From Leptospira tipperaryensis (GTDB taxonomy: Bacteria; Spirochaetota; Leptospiria; Leptospirales; Leptospiraceae), in assembly GCF_001729245.1 (NCBI RefSeq), contig NZ_CP015217.1, forward strand, positions 3,752,001-3,816,000: a DNA stretch of 64,000 nt. The letters are read 5' to 3'. The notes beneath the pieces were generated by a model. The model saw only the letters and a list, made by a program, of their open reading frames with translations. It was not told the DNA's origin and made no database searches. The position numbers and the translations under genes are program-made. The stretch's first letter is position 1. The number at the start of each line of letters is the position of its first letter. This document shows positions 16,253-25,164 of the stretch, one piece after another.

Positions 16253-18706
16253 CTATAGCGTCTCGATGTGTTCTGACCAGTGATCCAAACAAGCTTTGAG
16301 TTGAATCAAATCCAGAGGTTTAATCAGACAATCGTTCATTCCCAATGTGACGTATCTTTCCTTGCTGCTTCCGATCGCGTCCGCGGTCAGGGCAACGATG
16401 ATCGGAAGTTCCGCATTTTCTTTTCGAGAACGAATCCATCCCGTTGCCTCGATACCGTCCACTTCGGGCATGTGGATGTCCATAAGAACGATATCAAAAA
16501 TATCCAATTGCATCCTTTCGATCACTTCGCGACCGTTGTGAACGACGACCGGATCGTAGCCGAGTTTTTTTAATGCCCTTTCGATCAATAGGCAATTGGT
16601 CTCGTTGTCTTCCGCGACAAGGATACGCATTCTTTTCGGAACAACATTCGAATAGACTTCGTCCACTCCTCTCGTTTTTTCGGGTTCCAAAATCGTTTCC
16701 ATTTCGGATTGGGACGCAATGTCATACACGATCGAAAACGTAAATTTAGAACCCATTCCTTCTTTGCTTTCCAGAGATAAGGTTCCGCCTTGCAATTCGA
16801 TCAATTGTTTTGTAATGCTCAATCCCAAACCCGAACCGCCGAACTTCCTCGCAGTGGAAGAATCGCTCTGGGAGAATGCGTCAAAAACTTGTTTCTGTTT
16901 ATCTTGAGGAATTCCGATTCCCGTATCGGAAACTATAAATTCGATGGAAACCTTGTCCTCGGCAATTTTTCTCTGCGATACTTTCAGAACCACATTTCCT
17001 TGGTTCGTAAACTTGATTCCGTTACCCGCGAGATTCCAGAGAATTTGTCTGAGCCTCAGCTGATCTCCGGAAACAAATTCTTGAATATCGTATTTACCTT
17101 CCAGATTGAATTCGATTTGTTTTCGTCTTGCGAGCGGATAAAAAAGATCGTGGATTTCGTCCAAGACCGAACGAATCGAAAACACTTCCTTATCTAAGAC
17201 GATTTTACCGGCTTCTATCTTTGAAAAATCAAGAATGTCGTTGATGATTTGTAAAAGCGACTTCGCGGATCCGGAAAGAATTTTTGTATATTCTTTTTGC
17301 TCTTCGCTCTGTTTCGTTGTCCCCAACAACTGCACCATACCGAGAACTCCGTTCATCGGAGTTCTGATTTCATGGCTCATGTTTGCAAGAAAACTACTCT
17401 TTACCTTGGAAGCTTTTTCGGCCATTTCCTTTGCTTGGATCAGTTCCCATTCGGTCTCTCTTCTCTGTTGAATTTCTTTTTTGAGAAGAATTATATTCTT
17501 ATGAATTTCTGTTTGAAGACCCTCTTTGAGTTTAAATTCCAATTCTTTAATTCTTTGTACGAGCATGATGGAAAATAGAATCGACTGAGAAATAAACGCC
17601 AATTTTAGAATGTGAAGAGATACAAAGTTGATAGGAATCGCTCCGGAGGCGCTCAAATTCATTATGATTCCGGCGGTCGGGAAAATCAGATGAATAAACA
17701 GAATGATCTTTGCGGACTTGAAACCTTCTTGAATTCTTAAAAAACAAAAATAAACTATGATTAGATTGTTTATAAGAATCCAGTAATATGAAAATTGATT
17801 TAGTTGAACCGGAGCAAGGATCGAAGCCGGAATCAAAGCCACGTTTACGATCGAATAAACGATAGTAACCACTTTGGCTCGTTTGCTTTTCTTTTCCGGA
17901 TATAAAAATTCTAAAGAAAATAAAAACAAGAATAAGCTGGCGGCGTAGACCAGGATCAAAGTGACCGTAAGATAATATTTTCCGTATTCCGGTTTAAACA
18001 GGTTTAAAAATAATCCGTCCCAAGACGTTAGATACACCGTAAAGAAAGCTATCATCAAAAAATAATATAGATAAGATCGAGTTCTGAAGAAAAAGTAAAG
18101 GGAGAGATTGTATAAACTCATCGCAATCCCGAAACCAAGAGTCAGACCGACTATTACCAATCGAAATTGTTTTGTGAGACCGAATTTTTTTTCGGATTCG
18201 AGAACAAGAGGAATCCTAAGCGGAGTTCCGCTTCGAATCCGAACCGCGATCTGAATCGTTTCTCCGGGTCTCAGATAAAAATCCAGAGAAGGAAAATTTT
18301 CCTCATAGATTCGATTTGCTCCGGCTAAAATTTCGCGCGTCTTGAGTTCGTGTCCGTATTTGTAGTGAATGTCCACTTCTTCCAAATAGGGGTTGTAGAC
18401 CTCGAATTCTCCGTTGAATTCCTTTCCGGTGTCATTTTCCAGAGGAATATAAAACCAAACGGTGTCCTTCGAAAATCCCAACGAGAACATATCCGAGGGA
18501 ATATTCTGAAAATCTAATCCTGGATCTTGTGCGAAAAGTTTTTCTTTAAAGTCTTCCTTGCTTGCATCTTTAAAGTAATGCACGAAGGATCGAAAGTTGC
18601 CGAGATTTTGAAGTTGAGATACTTTTCCGTTCTCCAGAGCGGAAGGCTCCCCGGACAAAGTAGAATTGAGCAGCAGGGCCGCGCCGAAGAGTAGGAAGAA
18701 TCTCAT
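16253..18706 (-). CDS. 7TMR-DISM hybrid sensor histidine kinase/response regulator
   Basis: About 817 residues. Order: signal peptide (MRFFLLFGAALLLNSTLSG), periplasmic 7TMR-DISMED2 beta-sandwich (about 35-175), seven membrane helices (about 185-380), coiled coil, HisKA with phospho-acceptor H445 in MSHEIRTPMNGVLGM, HATPase_c with DTGIGIP and GSGLGLSI, and a C-terminal receiver domain with phospho-acceptor D743 in VLMDIHMPEVDG and a late lysine in CLIKPLD. The kinase probably hands phosphate to its own receiver and on to an unlinked Hpt protein. The periplasmic domain resembles carbohydrate-binding folds. ATG 18706 is chosen because it gives the signal peptide directly; the frame opens at GTG 18724. 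Convergent with the acyltransferase gene. Confidence 0.92.
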   Translation of the reverse strand: MRFFLLFGAALLLNSTLSGEPSALENGKVSQLQNLGNFRSFVHYFKDASKEDFKEKLFAQDPGLDFQNIPSDMFSLGFSKDTVWFYIPLENDTGKEFNGEFEVYNPYLEEVDIHYKYGHELKTREILAGANRIYEENFPSLDFYLRPGETIQIAVRIRSGTPLRIPLVLESEKKFGLTKQFRLVIVGLTLGFGIAMSLYNLSLYFFFRTRSYLYYFLMIAFFTVYLTSWDGLFLNLFKPEYGKYYLTVTLILVYAASLFLFLFSLEFLYPEKKSKRAKVVTIVYSIVNVALIPASILAPVQLNQFSYYWILINNLIIVYFCFLRIQEGFKSAKIILFIHLIFPTAGIIMNLSASGAIPINFVSLHILKLAFISQSILFSIMLVQRIKELEFKLKEGLQTEIHKNIILLKKEIQQRRETEWELIQAKEMAEKASKVKSSFLANMSHEIRTPMNGVLGMVQLLGTTKQSEEQKEYTKILSGSAKSLLQIINDILDFSKIEAGKIVLDKEVFSIRSVLDEIHDLFYPLARRKQIEFNLEGKYDIQEFVSGDQLRLRQILWNLAGNGIKFTNQGNVVLKVSQRKIAEDKVSIEFIVSDTGIGIPQDKQKQVFDAFSQSDSSTARKFGGSGLGLSITKQLIELQGGTLSLESKEGMGSKFTFSIVYDIASQSEMETILEPEKTRGVDEVYSNVVPKRMRILVAEDNETNCLLIERALKKLGYDPVVVHNGREVIERMQLDIFDIVLMDIHMPEVDGIEATGWIRSRKENAELPIIVALTADAIGSSKERYVTLGMNDCLIKPLDLIQLKACLDHWSEHIETL

Positions 18707-18768
18707 TTTGAAAGTAAAAGACACGATTAGAAACAGGTAATTTTGATATATATTCTCGTATCCGTTCT

Positions 18769-18810
18769 ATGAGTAAAAAGGTTTTTTCGTTAGAAATTCT
18801 TTTTACTCAT
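18769..18810. terminator. 12-bp perfect inverted repeat between clpP and hybrid kinase
   Basis: ATGAGTAAAAAG (18769-18780) and CTTTTTACTCAT (18799-18810), 18-nt loop. Located downstream of clpP and 63 bp before the hybrid kinase gene on the same strand, so it could end the sigma-clpP transcript or act as an operator for the kinase. No strong T tail on the minus strand. Confidence 0.45.
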
Positions 18811-18954
18811 ATTCGTATCAAGAGACGATCGATTTTAGAAGATTCCGGCGGTTTCGAGTTCGGTATCTTCCCATTTCAATTTCAAAATTAGGTCTTGAGA
18901 TATAGGAATCGGATTCTTTGACTTCAATTTGTTAAACTTTACAATCCGAGAATT

Positions 18955-19521
18955 TTAGAATTCGACTCCGATGATCTTATCGATCATACCGTATTCCAGC
19001 GCTTCCTTTGCTGAAAACCAAGAATCTCGATCCGTGTCTTTTACCATCTTTTCCAGAGGCTGTCCCGTAGCCTTTGCCATGATTTCGTTTAACAAATCCT
19101 TTTCCCTTTTAACGGACTCGGCAAAAATTCGAATATCTTCAGCCGGCCCTTTGAATTCTCCCATAACGTGGGGTTGATGGATCAAAATTTTACTGTGGGG
19201 ATATGCTGAACGATTTCCCTTGTCGCCGGAAAGAAGTAAAACCGCGCCGAATGACATCGCCATTCCTAAACAGACGGTATAAACCGGATTATGGACGCTT
19301 TTCATTACGTCCAAAATCGCCAAACCGGCGTAAGTCGATCCACCCGGAGAATGAATGAATAACGTGACGGGTCTTGTCGGATCGACCGCTTCCAGATATA
19401 AGAATCGATCGATCAGATATCTCGCAGAGTTATCGTTTACTTCGCCCCAGAGAAAAACTTTTCTTTGTTCCAGATATACATTTTCGATCTGTCCGTTCGG
19501 ATAGAATTGAGTCGCTTCCAA
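18955..19521 (-). CDS. clpP: ATP-dependent Clp protease proteolytic subunit (ClpP paralogue)
   Basis: 188-residue serine protease that forms the barrel of Clp proteases with ClpX or ClpA/C. The catalytic triad can be placed: S90 in GMAMSFGA, H115 in KILIHQPH and D166 in DTDRDSWFSAKEALEYG. The oxyanion region is FIHSPGGSTYAGLAI. It differs from the housekeeping form around the nucleophile (MAMSFGA instead of QAASMGA). TTG start at 19521, with AGGAG 6 nt upstream. The ECF-type sigma gene ends 9 bp before, so the two are co-transcribed. No clpX follows here, and Leptospira normally has another clpP next to clpX, so this is probably the second paralogue. Confidence 0.92.
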   Translation of the reverse strand: MEATQFYPNGQIENVYLEQRKVFLWGEVNDNSARYLIDRFLYLEAVDPTRPVTLFIHSPGGSTYAGLAILDVMKSVHNPVYTVCLGMAMSFGAVLLLSGDKGNRSAYPHSKILIHQPHVMGEFKGPAEDIRIFAESVKREKDLLNEIMAKATGQPLEKMVKDTDRDSWFSAKEALEYGMIDKIIGVEF

Positions 19522-19530
19522 ATTCTTCTC

Positions 19531-20109
19531 CTATGCAGCAAACGCAAGCGTCAAACGGGCTTCCGGCCGAAACGTCTCGCCGATTCCGTCTCTGAGAATA
19601 TTTTTCAAATGGAGATGTCTTTTTTTGATAAAAGAAAGAGTTTTCCCTTCCGACTTTGAAATTTCGTCTAACGTAAAATTTTTGTAGTAATAAAGTTCGA
19701 TCAACTTTTGATCCGCCGGATCCAATTTTTTAACGTTTTTAAGAATCGTTTCATAACATTCTTTTTCTAAAAAAGTGGAATGCAACTCTTTCGAGTTTTG
19801 ATCGATCCGATTCGGATCCACAAAAACCAAAGTCTGACTTTCCTTCTTTCTCAAAATACGATCTCCGTGTTTGATCAACACCCTCTTGAGCAGGGAAGGA
19901 AACGCAGCCGGAGTAGTGATCTTTTCGAGATTTCGATAAAGATCCCAAAAAGATTCCTGAACCACGTCTTGAGAAAGATCCTCGTCTTTAAGAATCTTCG
20001 ACGCAAATTTCACCGCAAAACGAGAAAACCGTTTTTGTAAAACGTTCCAAGCTCGCAGATCTCCGGACTTAGCCTTGTCCAAAAGTTCGATATAGGATTT
20101 GTCTTTCAT
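19531..20109 (-). CDS. ECF-type sigma factor-like protein
   Basis: 192 residues. Region 2 is AWNVLQKRFSRFAVKFASKI then EDLSQDVVQESFWDLYRNL; region 4 is VKKLDPADQKLIELYYYKNF then TLDEISKSEGKTLSFIKKRHLHLKNIL. No anti-sigma factor is adjacent, which is unusual for the ECF group. Instead clpP follows after 9 bp, suggesting regulated proteolysis linked to this sigma factor. It ends with a short extra tail (RPEARLTLAFAA) whose Ala-Ala end resembles ClpXP C-degrons such as ssrA (LAA). That makes self-degradation by the co-expressed protease possible; this last point is inference. ATG 20109 has no strong ribosome-binding site. Confidence 0.85.
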   Translation of the reverse strand: MKDKSYIELLDKAKSGDLRAWNVLQKRFSRFAVKFASKILKDEDLSQDVVQESFWDLYRNLEKITTPAAFPSLLKRVLIKHGDRILRKKESQTLVFVDPNRIDQNSKELHSTFLEKECYETILKNVKKLDPADQKLIELYYYKNFTLDEISKSEGKTLSFIKKRHLHLKNILRDGIGETFRPEARLTLAFAA

Positions 20110-20158
20110 ACAATCTAATGTCCCGGCGATGGCCTATTTGGTTCTTAAAAAACGATCA

Positions 20159-20215
20159 TTCTCCGAGGATTTTTTAAAAAAAGGATTTTTCTTCGATCTA
20201 AAAATCCTCGGAGAA
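20159..20215 (-). terminator. 16-bp perfect inverted repeat after rsgA
   Basis: TTCTCCGAGGATTTTT (20159-20174) and AAAAATCCTCGGAGAA (20200-20215), 25-nt loop. It starts 9 bp after the rsgA stop and ends 50 bp before the sigma gene start (same strand), so it most likely terminates rsgA and isolates the sigma-clpP unit. It is one of the strongest hairpins in the window. Confidence 0.7.
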
Positions 20216-20223
20216 ACGAGAAT

Positions 20224-21297
20224 CTACTTTCTTCCCTTATCCTTTAGCCTGCTCCTCAAAGCCTTGGCCATTTCTTTGTCCTTTTGTTTTCTTTTCTGAG
20301 CCTCGATAGGATCCGTTTGAACCTTGTAAGCCTGCAATTCTTTCAGAAGTTTTCGATAGGACGCATAACGTTCCTCCTGAATTTTTCCCTCTACGATCGC
20401 TGCTTGAACGGCACAACCCGGTTCTTCTCGATGTGAACAGTCTCGGAAACGACATTCTAAGGCAGCGGAAGCGATCTCGGGAAAGATGAGTTCGATCTCG
20501 TTCTCGTCTCCTCCCGAAAAAAGACCAACTTCTCGAATCCCGGGATTGTCCATCAAAATCCCGCCCTGGGGCAAGAGAAAGAGTTCTCGGTGAGTCGTGG
20601 TATGTCTTCCCGTTCCATCACTGGTTTTAACCGAGTTCGTTTTCTGAACCTCGGCGCCTAACAAAGAATTGATGATCGTGGACTTACCGGCTCCCGAAGA
20701 ACCCAAGAACGCGATCGTCTTTCCGGGTCGGACAAATTCCATCAGAGTTTGTGTTTGCGAAAAGTCCAAAGCCGAGATCAGAATCACCGGAACGTCTCCC
20801 GCGATTTTTTGAATCTCTAAAAATCTGCTCTCAGGATCCGGACAAAGATCGCGCTTGTTCAAAACGATTGCGACTTCGGCGCCGCTCATCTTAGCCAAGA
20901 AGAGATAACGTTCGATTCTTCTTGGACTGTAGTCGTTGTCGAGGCCCATGATCACGAGAAGCAAATCGATGTTAGAAGCGATTGCCTGTGATTGATTCCG
21001 TTTCCCGGGATTGGATCTTTTTAATAACGTTTTTCTCGGAAGAATTTGTTCGATGATACAGAGATCGTCTCCTTCGATTTCTCGAACAAGAATCCAATCT
21101 CCCGTAACAAGAGATTCTCCGGTGGATAACAAAGCGCCGGATGAGATCCCGCGACGTTCTCCGAGATATGTTAGAATTTTAGAATATTCTCCATAAACCG
21201 ATAGAACCCGTGCGGGAATAAGATCGACTGAGGATTCCGAGGGAAATAATTCCGGATTCCAGCCGTACGAGGCGAGTAGTGAATTTGATTGTGACAT
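20224..21297 (-). CDS. rsgA: Ribosome small subunit-dependent GTPase RsgA (YjeQ)
   Basis: 357-residue circularly permuted GTPase that helps 30S subunit maturation. Order: N-terminal OB fold (about 25-95, GDWILVREIEG), permuted GTPase with G4 NKRDLC before G1 GSSGAGKST and G3 DNPGIRE, and a C-terminal zinc-binding knuckle (C-x4-C-x-H-x5-C in CRFRDCSHREEPGC) followed by a lysine/arginine-rich helix. All features of the family are present. ATG 21297. Upstream lies a 406-bp gap shared with the divergent GMC-hydrolase gene. Confidence 0.96.
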   Translation of the reverse strand: MSQSNSLLASYGWNPELFPSESSVDLIPARVLSVYGEYSKILTYLGERRGISSGALLSTGESLVTGDWILVREIEGDDLCIIEQILPRKTLLKRSNPGKRNQSQAIASNIDLLLVIMGLDNDYSPRRIERYLFLAKMSGAEVAIVLNKRDLCPDPESRFLEIQKIAGDVPVILISALDFSQTQTLMEFVRPGKTIAFLGSSGAGKSTIINSLLGAEVQKTNSVKTSDGTGRHTTTHRELFLLPQGGILMDNPGIREVGLFSGGDENEIELIFPEIASAALECRFRDCSHREEPGCAVQAAIVEGKIQEERYASYRKLLKELQAYKVQTDPIEAQKRKQKDKEMAKALRSRLKDKGRK

Positions 21298-21703
21298 ACG
21301 ATTCCTTCTGATTTTGAAATAAATATGGAACTCCCTACCCTTTTTCAGGATTACGTGGAGTTAGAATTTCAGAATGGAATCAAACAATCATATTCAGTTT
21401 TACGAATCTTAGTATCGATAATTCCCGCGTAGAATGTCAATCAAAGAATGGTCGAGTGAGAGAACTGAATTAGAAAAACGTAAATCTCGATTCTCCTTTG
21501 AAAAGAAGCTTCCGATCCGCCGGTATTTTCCTATAAATTCCGTTTAAGACATCGAATCTCAACATCAAGGGAATCTCTCTTTTTCGCGAGTATCCGGCCG
21601 GTTTGTCAAAATATTATCGATTCTTAGCTAGTTCTTTCACTATTTTTCTTGCAATATTTTCCTTTTTTGGAAATATTTTGCCAATTTAACCCAGGCAAAA
21701 ACA
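21298..21703. other. Divergent intergenic region between rsgA and the GMC-hydrolase gene
   Basis: 406 bp. Only very short frames. The strongest structure is the A/T palindrome at 21651-21681 near the plus-strand gene. No structured RNA recognised. Confidence 0.5.
21651..21681. promoter_or_regulatory. Near-palindrome before the GMC-hydrolase gene
   Basis: GCAATATTTTCC, six T, GGAAATATTTTGC: arms match apart from a one-base slip. A weak promoter (TTGCAA, 17 bp, AATATT) overlaps it. It lies 22 bp before the TTG start at 21704. Candidate operator. Confidence 0.35.
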
Positions 21704-24700
21704 TTGATTAAAAAAATTTCACAATCCATAGAAAAGATCAAAGGTCAATACGATACGATCGTTATCGGTTCCGGTTACGGCGGTGCAATCGCCGCGTCCC
21801 GTCTCTCCAGAGCGGGAATTGAAGTCTGTCTTTTAGAAAGGGGAAAAGAGATTCGGCCCGGAGAATTTCCAAATAAGGAAATCCATGCCTTTGAAGAAGT
21901 ACAGGCAAACTACGAAGATAAACATATCGGCCACCAAAACGGACTCTATGATTTTCATTTTAATAAGGATATCAACGTTCTTGTGGGTTGCGGTTTAGGC
22001 GGCACTTCGCTTATCAATGCAAACGTAAGTCTTCGAGCCGTTCCGGAAGTTTTTCAGGACGTTTGTTGGCCCGCGAATATCCGCAAAGAGGCAAAGGATC
22101 ACGGATTGGATCCTTACTATTCCAGAGCCGAGGAAATGCTTCGCCCGAATATAGTTCCCAAATCCCCCAAACTCCCAAAACAAGAAGCGCTCAAAACTTC
22201 CGCTGCTTATATCGGAAAAGATTTTTATCCGACTCCGATCAACGTCACCTTCGAATCCAAGATCAATCACGTCGGAGTTCAACAAGACGCTTGTACAAAC
22301 TGCGGTGACTGTGTTACGGGTTGTAACGTTTCTTCCAAAAACACGACGTTGATGAATTATCTTCCAGACGCCGCCAACTTTGGCGCTCAGATCTTTACCG
22401 AAGTCAAAGTCAATTATCTCGAAAAAAAAGACGGATATTGGCTGGTTCACTTCATTCCTCTCGGACTCGATCGTGAAAAATTCAGCAAGGACGAACTTTT
22501 TATCCGAGCAAACACGATCATTCTTTCGGCGGGAGCCTTGGGTTCTACTGAAATTCTTCTTCGATCCAAAGAGAAAGGTCTTAGCCTTTCCGATGCGGTC
22601 GGAGTTCGCTTTAGCGGGAACGGTGATATGTTAGGTTTTTCTTATAATGGAACCGCCAAGATCAACGGGATCGGCTTTGGAAATAAAAAACAAAATGGAA
22701 ACGGTGCGGTCGGTCCTTGTATTACGGGAGTGATCGATACTCGAAAGGGCGCTAAACTAGAAGACGGAATGATTATCGAAGAAGGATCGATCCCGGGCGC
22801 GATCCGCGGTCAACTGCCTGCGATCTTTGCGCTTGGTTCCAAATTTACCGGAGTCAAAACCAAAAAGGGTTTTGTTACTTGGATTCTTGAAAAGATTAGA
22901 ATTTTCGTAAGTTTCATTCTCGGTCCGTTTCACGGAGCCGTTCGTAACACGCAGACTTATCTAGTTATGGCGCACGACGGAAATGACGGAAAGATGTTTT
23001 TAAAAGACGATCGTCTTCGTATTTCTTGGCCGAACGTCGGTAAAAAACCGATCTTCGAAAAGATCAGCAACATCTTAAAAGAATCCACGATTCCTCTCAA
23101 AGGAACCTATATTAAGAATCCCGTATGGAACAAATTGACGGATCAAGATTTGATTTCAGTCCATCCTTTAGGCGGATGTCCGATGGGAGAAGACGCGGCT
23201 TCTTCGGTCGTAAACGAAAACTGTCAGGTCTTTTCCGGAAAGAGCGGAGCTGTGACACACAACGGACTTTATGTAATGGACGGTTCCGTAATCCCTCGAT
23301 CCTTAGGAGTCAACCCGCTTCTTACGATCTGCGCGATCTCGGAAAGAGCCTGCGAAAAACTCGTTTCTGAAAAAGGACGTAAGATCGACTACAGCCTTCC
23401 TTCTCATCCGAAAAATACGGACGTGATTGACGAATCCGTTTTAGGAATCGAATTCACCGAATGTATGAAGGGATTCTATTCCACTCAATCGAAAGAAGAC
23501 TACGAACGGGGATTTCAGATCGGCCAGGACGAAAAAACTTCTTTCGAATTCTTGCTCACGATTCGTAGCAACAATCTGGAGAAGATGGTCGCCGATATTG
23601 AACACAAGGCTACGTTATTCGGAACCGTAAGAGCTCCTTTTATTTCCAAGGACGTCATCACGGTTACCAACGGAGATTTCCTACTCTTTGTCAACAGAGA
23701 AGATCGTATCGAAACCAGAAACATGGTTTATAAGATGATTCTTCAAACCGAAGAATCGAAACGTTATCTTTTTGTGGGAGCCAAGTGGGTTCAGAACGAC
23801 GGACTCACAAATATCTGGAGAGATACGAGCACACTTTTTGTAACGATCTACGACGGAGAAACGGAAACATCTCCGGTTTACGCAAAAGGAATTCTCCACA
23901 TTCTTCCCGAAGACTTTGCAAAACAGATGACCACTATGAAAGTCATCAACTCCAAATCGATCGCGGATACGGTTAAGGGAATGGCGAAATTCGGCGCCTT
24001 CTTTACGGGAGCTCTTTACGACGTTTACGGCGGCGTTGCGAGTGCGATCGTTCCATGGGACAAGGACGCGCGCCCAAGAACCAAAAGACCTCTTCGTGTT
24101 TCAGCGCCGGAAACTTATTTCTTCAAAGCGGACGACGGAGCGGACCTGAGACTTTTGAGATACAAAGGAGGAAACAAGGGCCCGGTTCTTTTATCTCCAG
24201 GTCTTGGAGTTTCCAGTTTGATCTTTAGCATCGATACGATCGACACAAATCTTCTCGAATATCTTTTTGAAAACAAATACGACGTTTGGATGTTCGATTA
24301 CAGAACCTCGATCGCACTTCCTTCGGCTCCTCTTCCAAACACGGGGGACGTGATCGCGACGAAGGATTATCCCGCCGCGGTAAACAAGGTTCGCGAACTC
24401 ACCGGAGTCGATAAGATTCAAGTGGTGGCGCATTGTTTCGGAGCGACGACGTTTACGATGGCCTTACTCGCGGGAATAGAAGGAGTTCGTTCCGTCGTGC
24501 TTTCCCAGGTTTCAGCCGATGTCGAAGTTCCGACCTCGATGGATATCAAAGTTGGATTGCACACCGCAGAAATGATGGATCTGGTCGGAATCAAGGATCT
24601 GACGGCTTATACGACGGATCACGCGGATTGGCTAAACAAATTTTTCAACTCGGCTCTCGCTCTCCAGCCTCAGTCTTTCTTTTCACACGACGTAAACCCG

Positions 24701-25114
24701 GTGAGCAGAAGAATCTCGTTTCTCTATGGAAGTTTATACAAATTAGATAATTTGAATGAAGAGACTTACAGATACGGCCTCGGAGAAATGTTCGGAGTCG
24801 CGAATATCAAAGCCTTTGAACATCTTTCCAAGATGATTCGCGCGCATAAGGTTGTGAATGCGGAAGGAGGAGACGCTTACGTTCCGCACATAGACCGGTT
24901 GAATCTTCCGATCACATTCATTCATGGCTCGGAAAATCAGTGTTATCTTCCGGAGAGTACGGAAAAAACCTACCAGACTTTGATCAATCGTTTCAATCCG
25001 TCCCAGTATGCGCGTCACGTGATACCGGGTTACGGACATATCGATTGTATCTTTGGAAAAAACGCCCACAAAGACGTATTCCCGTTTATACTTCAGGCTT
25101 TGAAAAAATACTGA
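21704..25114 (+). CDS. GMC oxidoreductase fused to an alpha/beta hydrolase
   Basis: 1136-residue two-enzyme protein. Residues 15-570: FAD-dependent GMC oxidoreductase of the cholesterol oxidase group, with dinucleotide motif G22-SGYGG, H487 in SVHPLGGC and N537 in GVNPLLTI as the active-site pair, and C197, C200, C203, C207 in a ferredoxin-like C-x2-C-x2-C-x3-C array. Residues 590-790: a linking domain without a name I can give. Residues 820-1136: alpha/beta hydrolase whose nucleophile elbow reads VAHCFGA, with Cys911 in place of serine, and H1112 in PGYGHIDC. No signal peptide, so cytoplasmic or peripheral. A sterol, alcohol or lipid could be oxidised and then cleaved by one polypeptide (inference). 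TTG start at 21704; the next GMC gene follows after 50 bp. Confidence 0.88.
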   Translation: MIKKISQSIEKIKGQYDTIVIGSGYGGAIAASRLSRAGIEVCLLERGKEIRPGEFPNKEIHAFEEVQANYEDKHIGHQNGLYDFHFNKDINVLVGCGLGGTSLINANVSLRAVPEVFQDVCWPANIRKEAKDHGLDPYYSRAEEMLRPNIVPKSPKLPKQEALKTSAAYIGKDFYPTPINVTFESKINHVGVQQDACTNCGDCVTGCNVSSKNTTLMNYLPDAANFGAQIFTEVKVNYLEKKDGYWLVHFIPLGLDREKFSKDELFIRANTIILSAGALGSTEILLRSKEKGLSLSDAVGVRFSGNGDMLGFSYNGTAKINGIGFGNKKQNGNGAVGPCITGVIDTRKGAKLEDGMIIEEGSIPGAIRGQLPAIFALGSKFTGVKTKKGFVTWILEKIRIFVSFILGPFHGAVRNTQTYLVMAHDGNDGKMFLKDDRLRISWPNVGKKPIFEKISNILKESTIPLKGTYIKNPVWNKLTDQDLISVHPLGGCPMGEDAASSVVNENCQVFSGKSGAVTHNGLYVMDGSVIPRSLGVNPLLTICAISERACEKLVSEKGRKIDYSLPSHPKNTDVIDESVLGIEFTECMKGFYSTQSKEDYERGFQIGQDEKTSFEFLLTIRSNNLEKMVADIEHKATLFGTVRAPFISKDVITVTNGDFLLFVNREDRIETRNMVYKMILQTEESKRYLFVGAKWVQNDGLTNIWRDTSTLFVTIYDGETETSPVYAKGILHILPEDFAKQMTTMKVINSKSIADTVKGMAKFGAFFTGALYDVYGGVASAIVPWDKDARPRTKRPLRVSAPETYFFKADDGADLRLLRYKGGNKGPVLLSPGLGVSSLIFSIDTIDTNLLEYLFENKYDVWMFDYRTSIALPSAPLPNTGDVIATKDYPAAVNKVRELTGVDKIQVVAHCFGATTFTMALLAGIEGVRSVVLSQVSADVEVPTSMDIKVGLHTAEMMDLVGIKDLTAYTTDHADWLNKFFNSALALQPQSFFSHDVNPVSRRISFLYGSLYKLDNLNEETYRYGLGEMFGVANIKAFEHLSKMIRAHKVVNAEGGDAYVPHIDRLNLPITFIHGSENQCYLPESTEKTYQTLINRFNPSQYARHVIPGYGHIDCIFGKNAHKDVFPFILQALKKY

Positions 25115-25164
25115 AGACGAAAGGAAATATTAGAATTTTTTAAATCTCTTTTACGGAAGGAAGA

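Noticed and set aside
21325..21432. Short plus-strand frame of about 36 codons (MELPTLFQDYVELEF)
   Set aside because: No ribosome-binding site, no family resemblance, and it lies in a promoter region. Too short to call.
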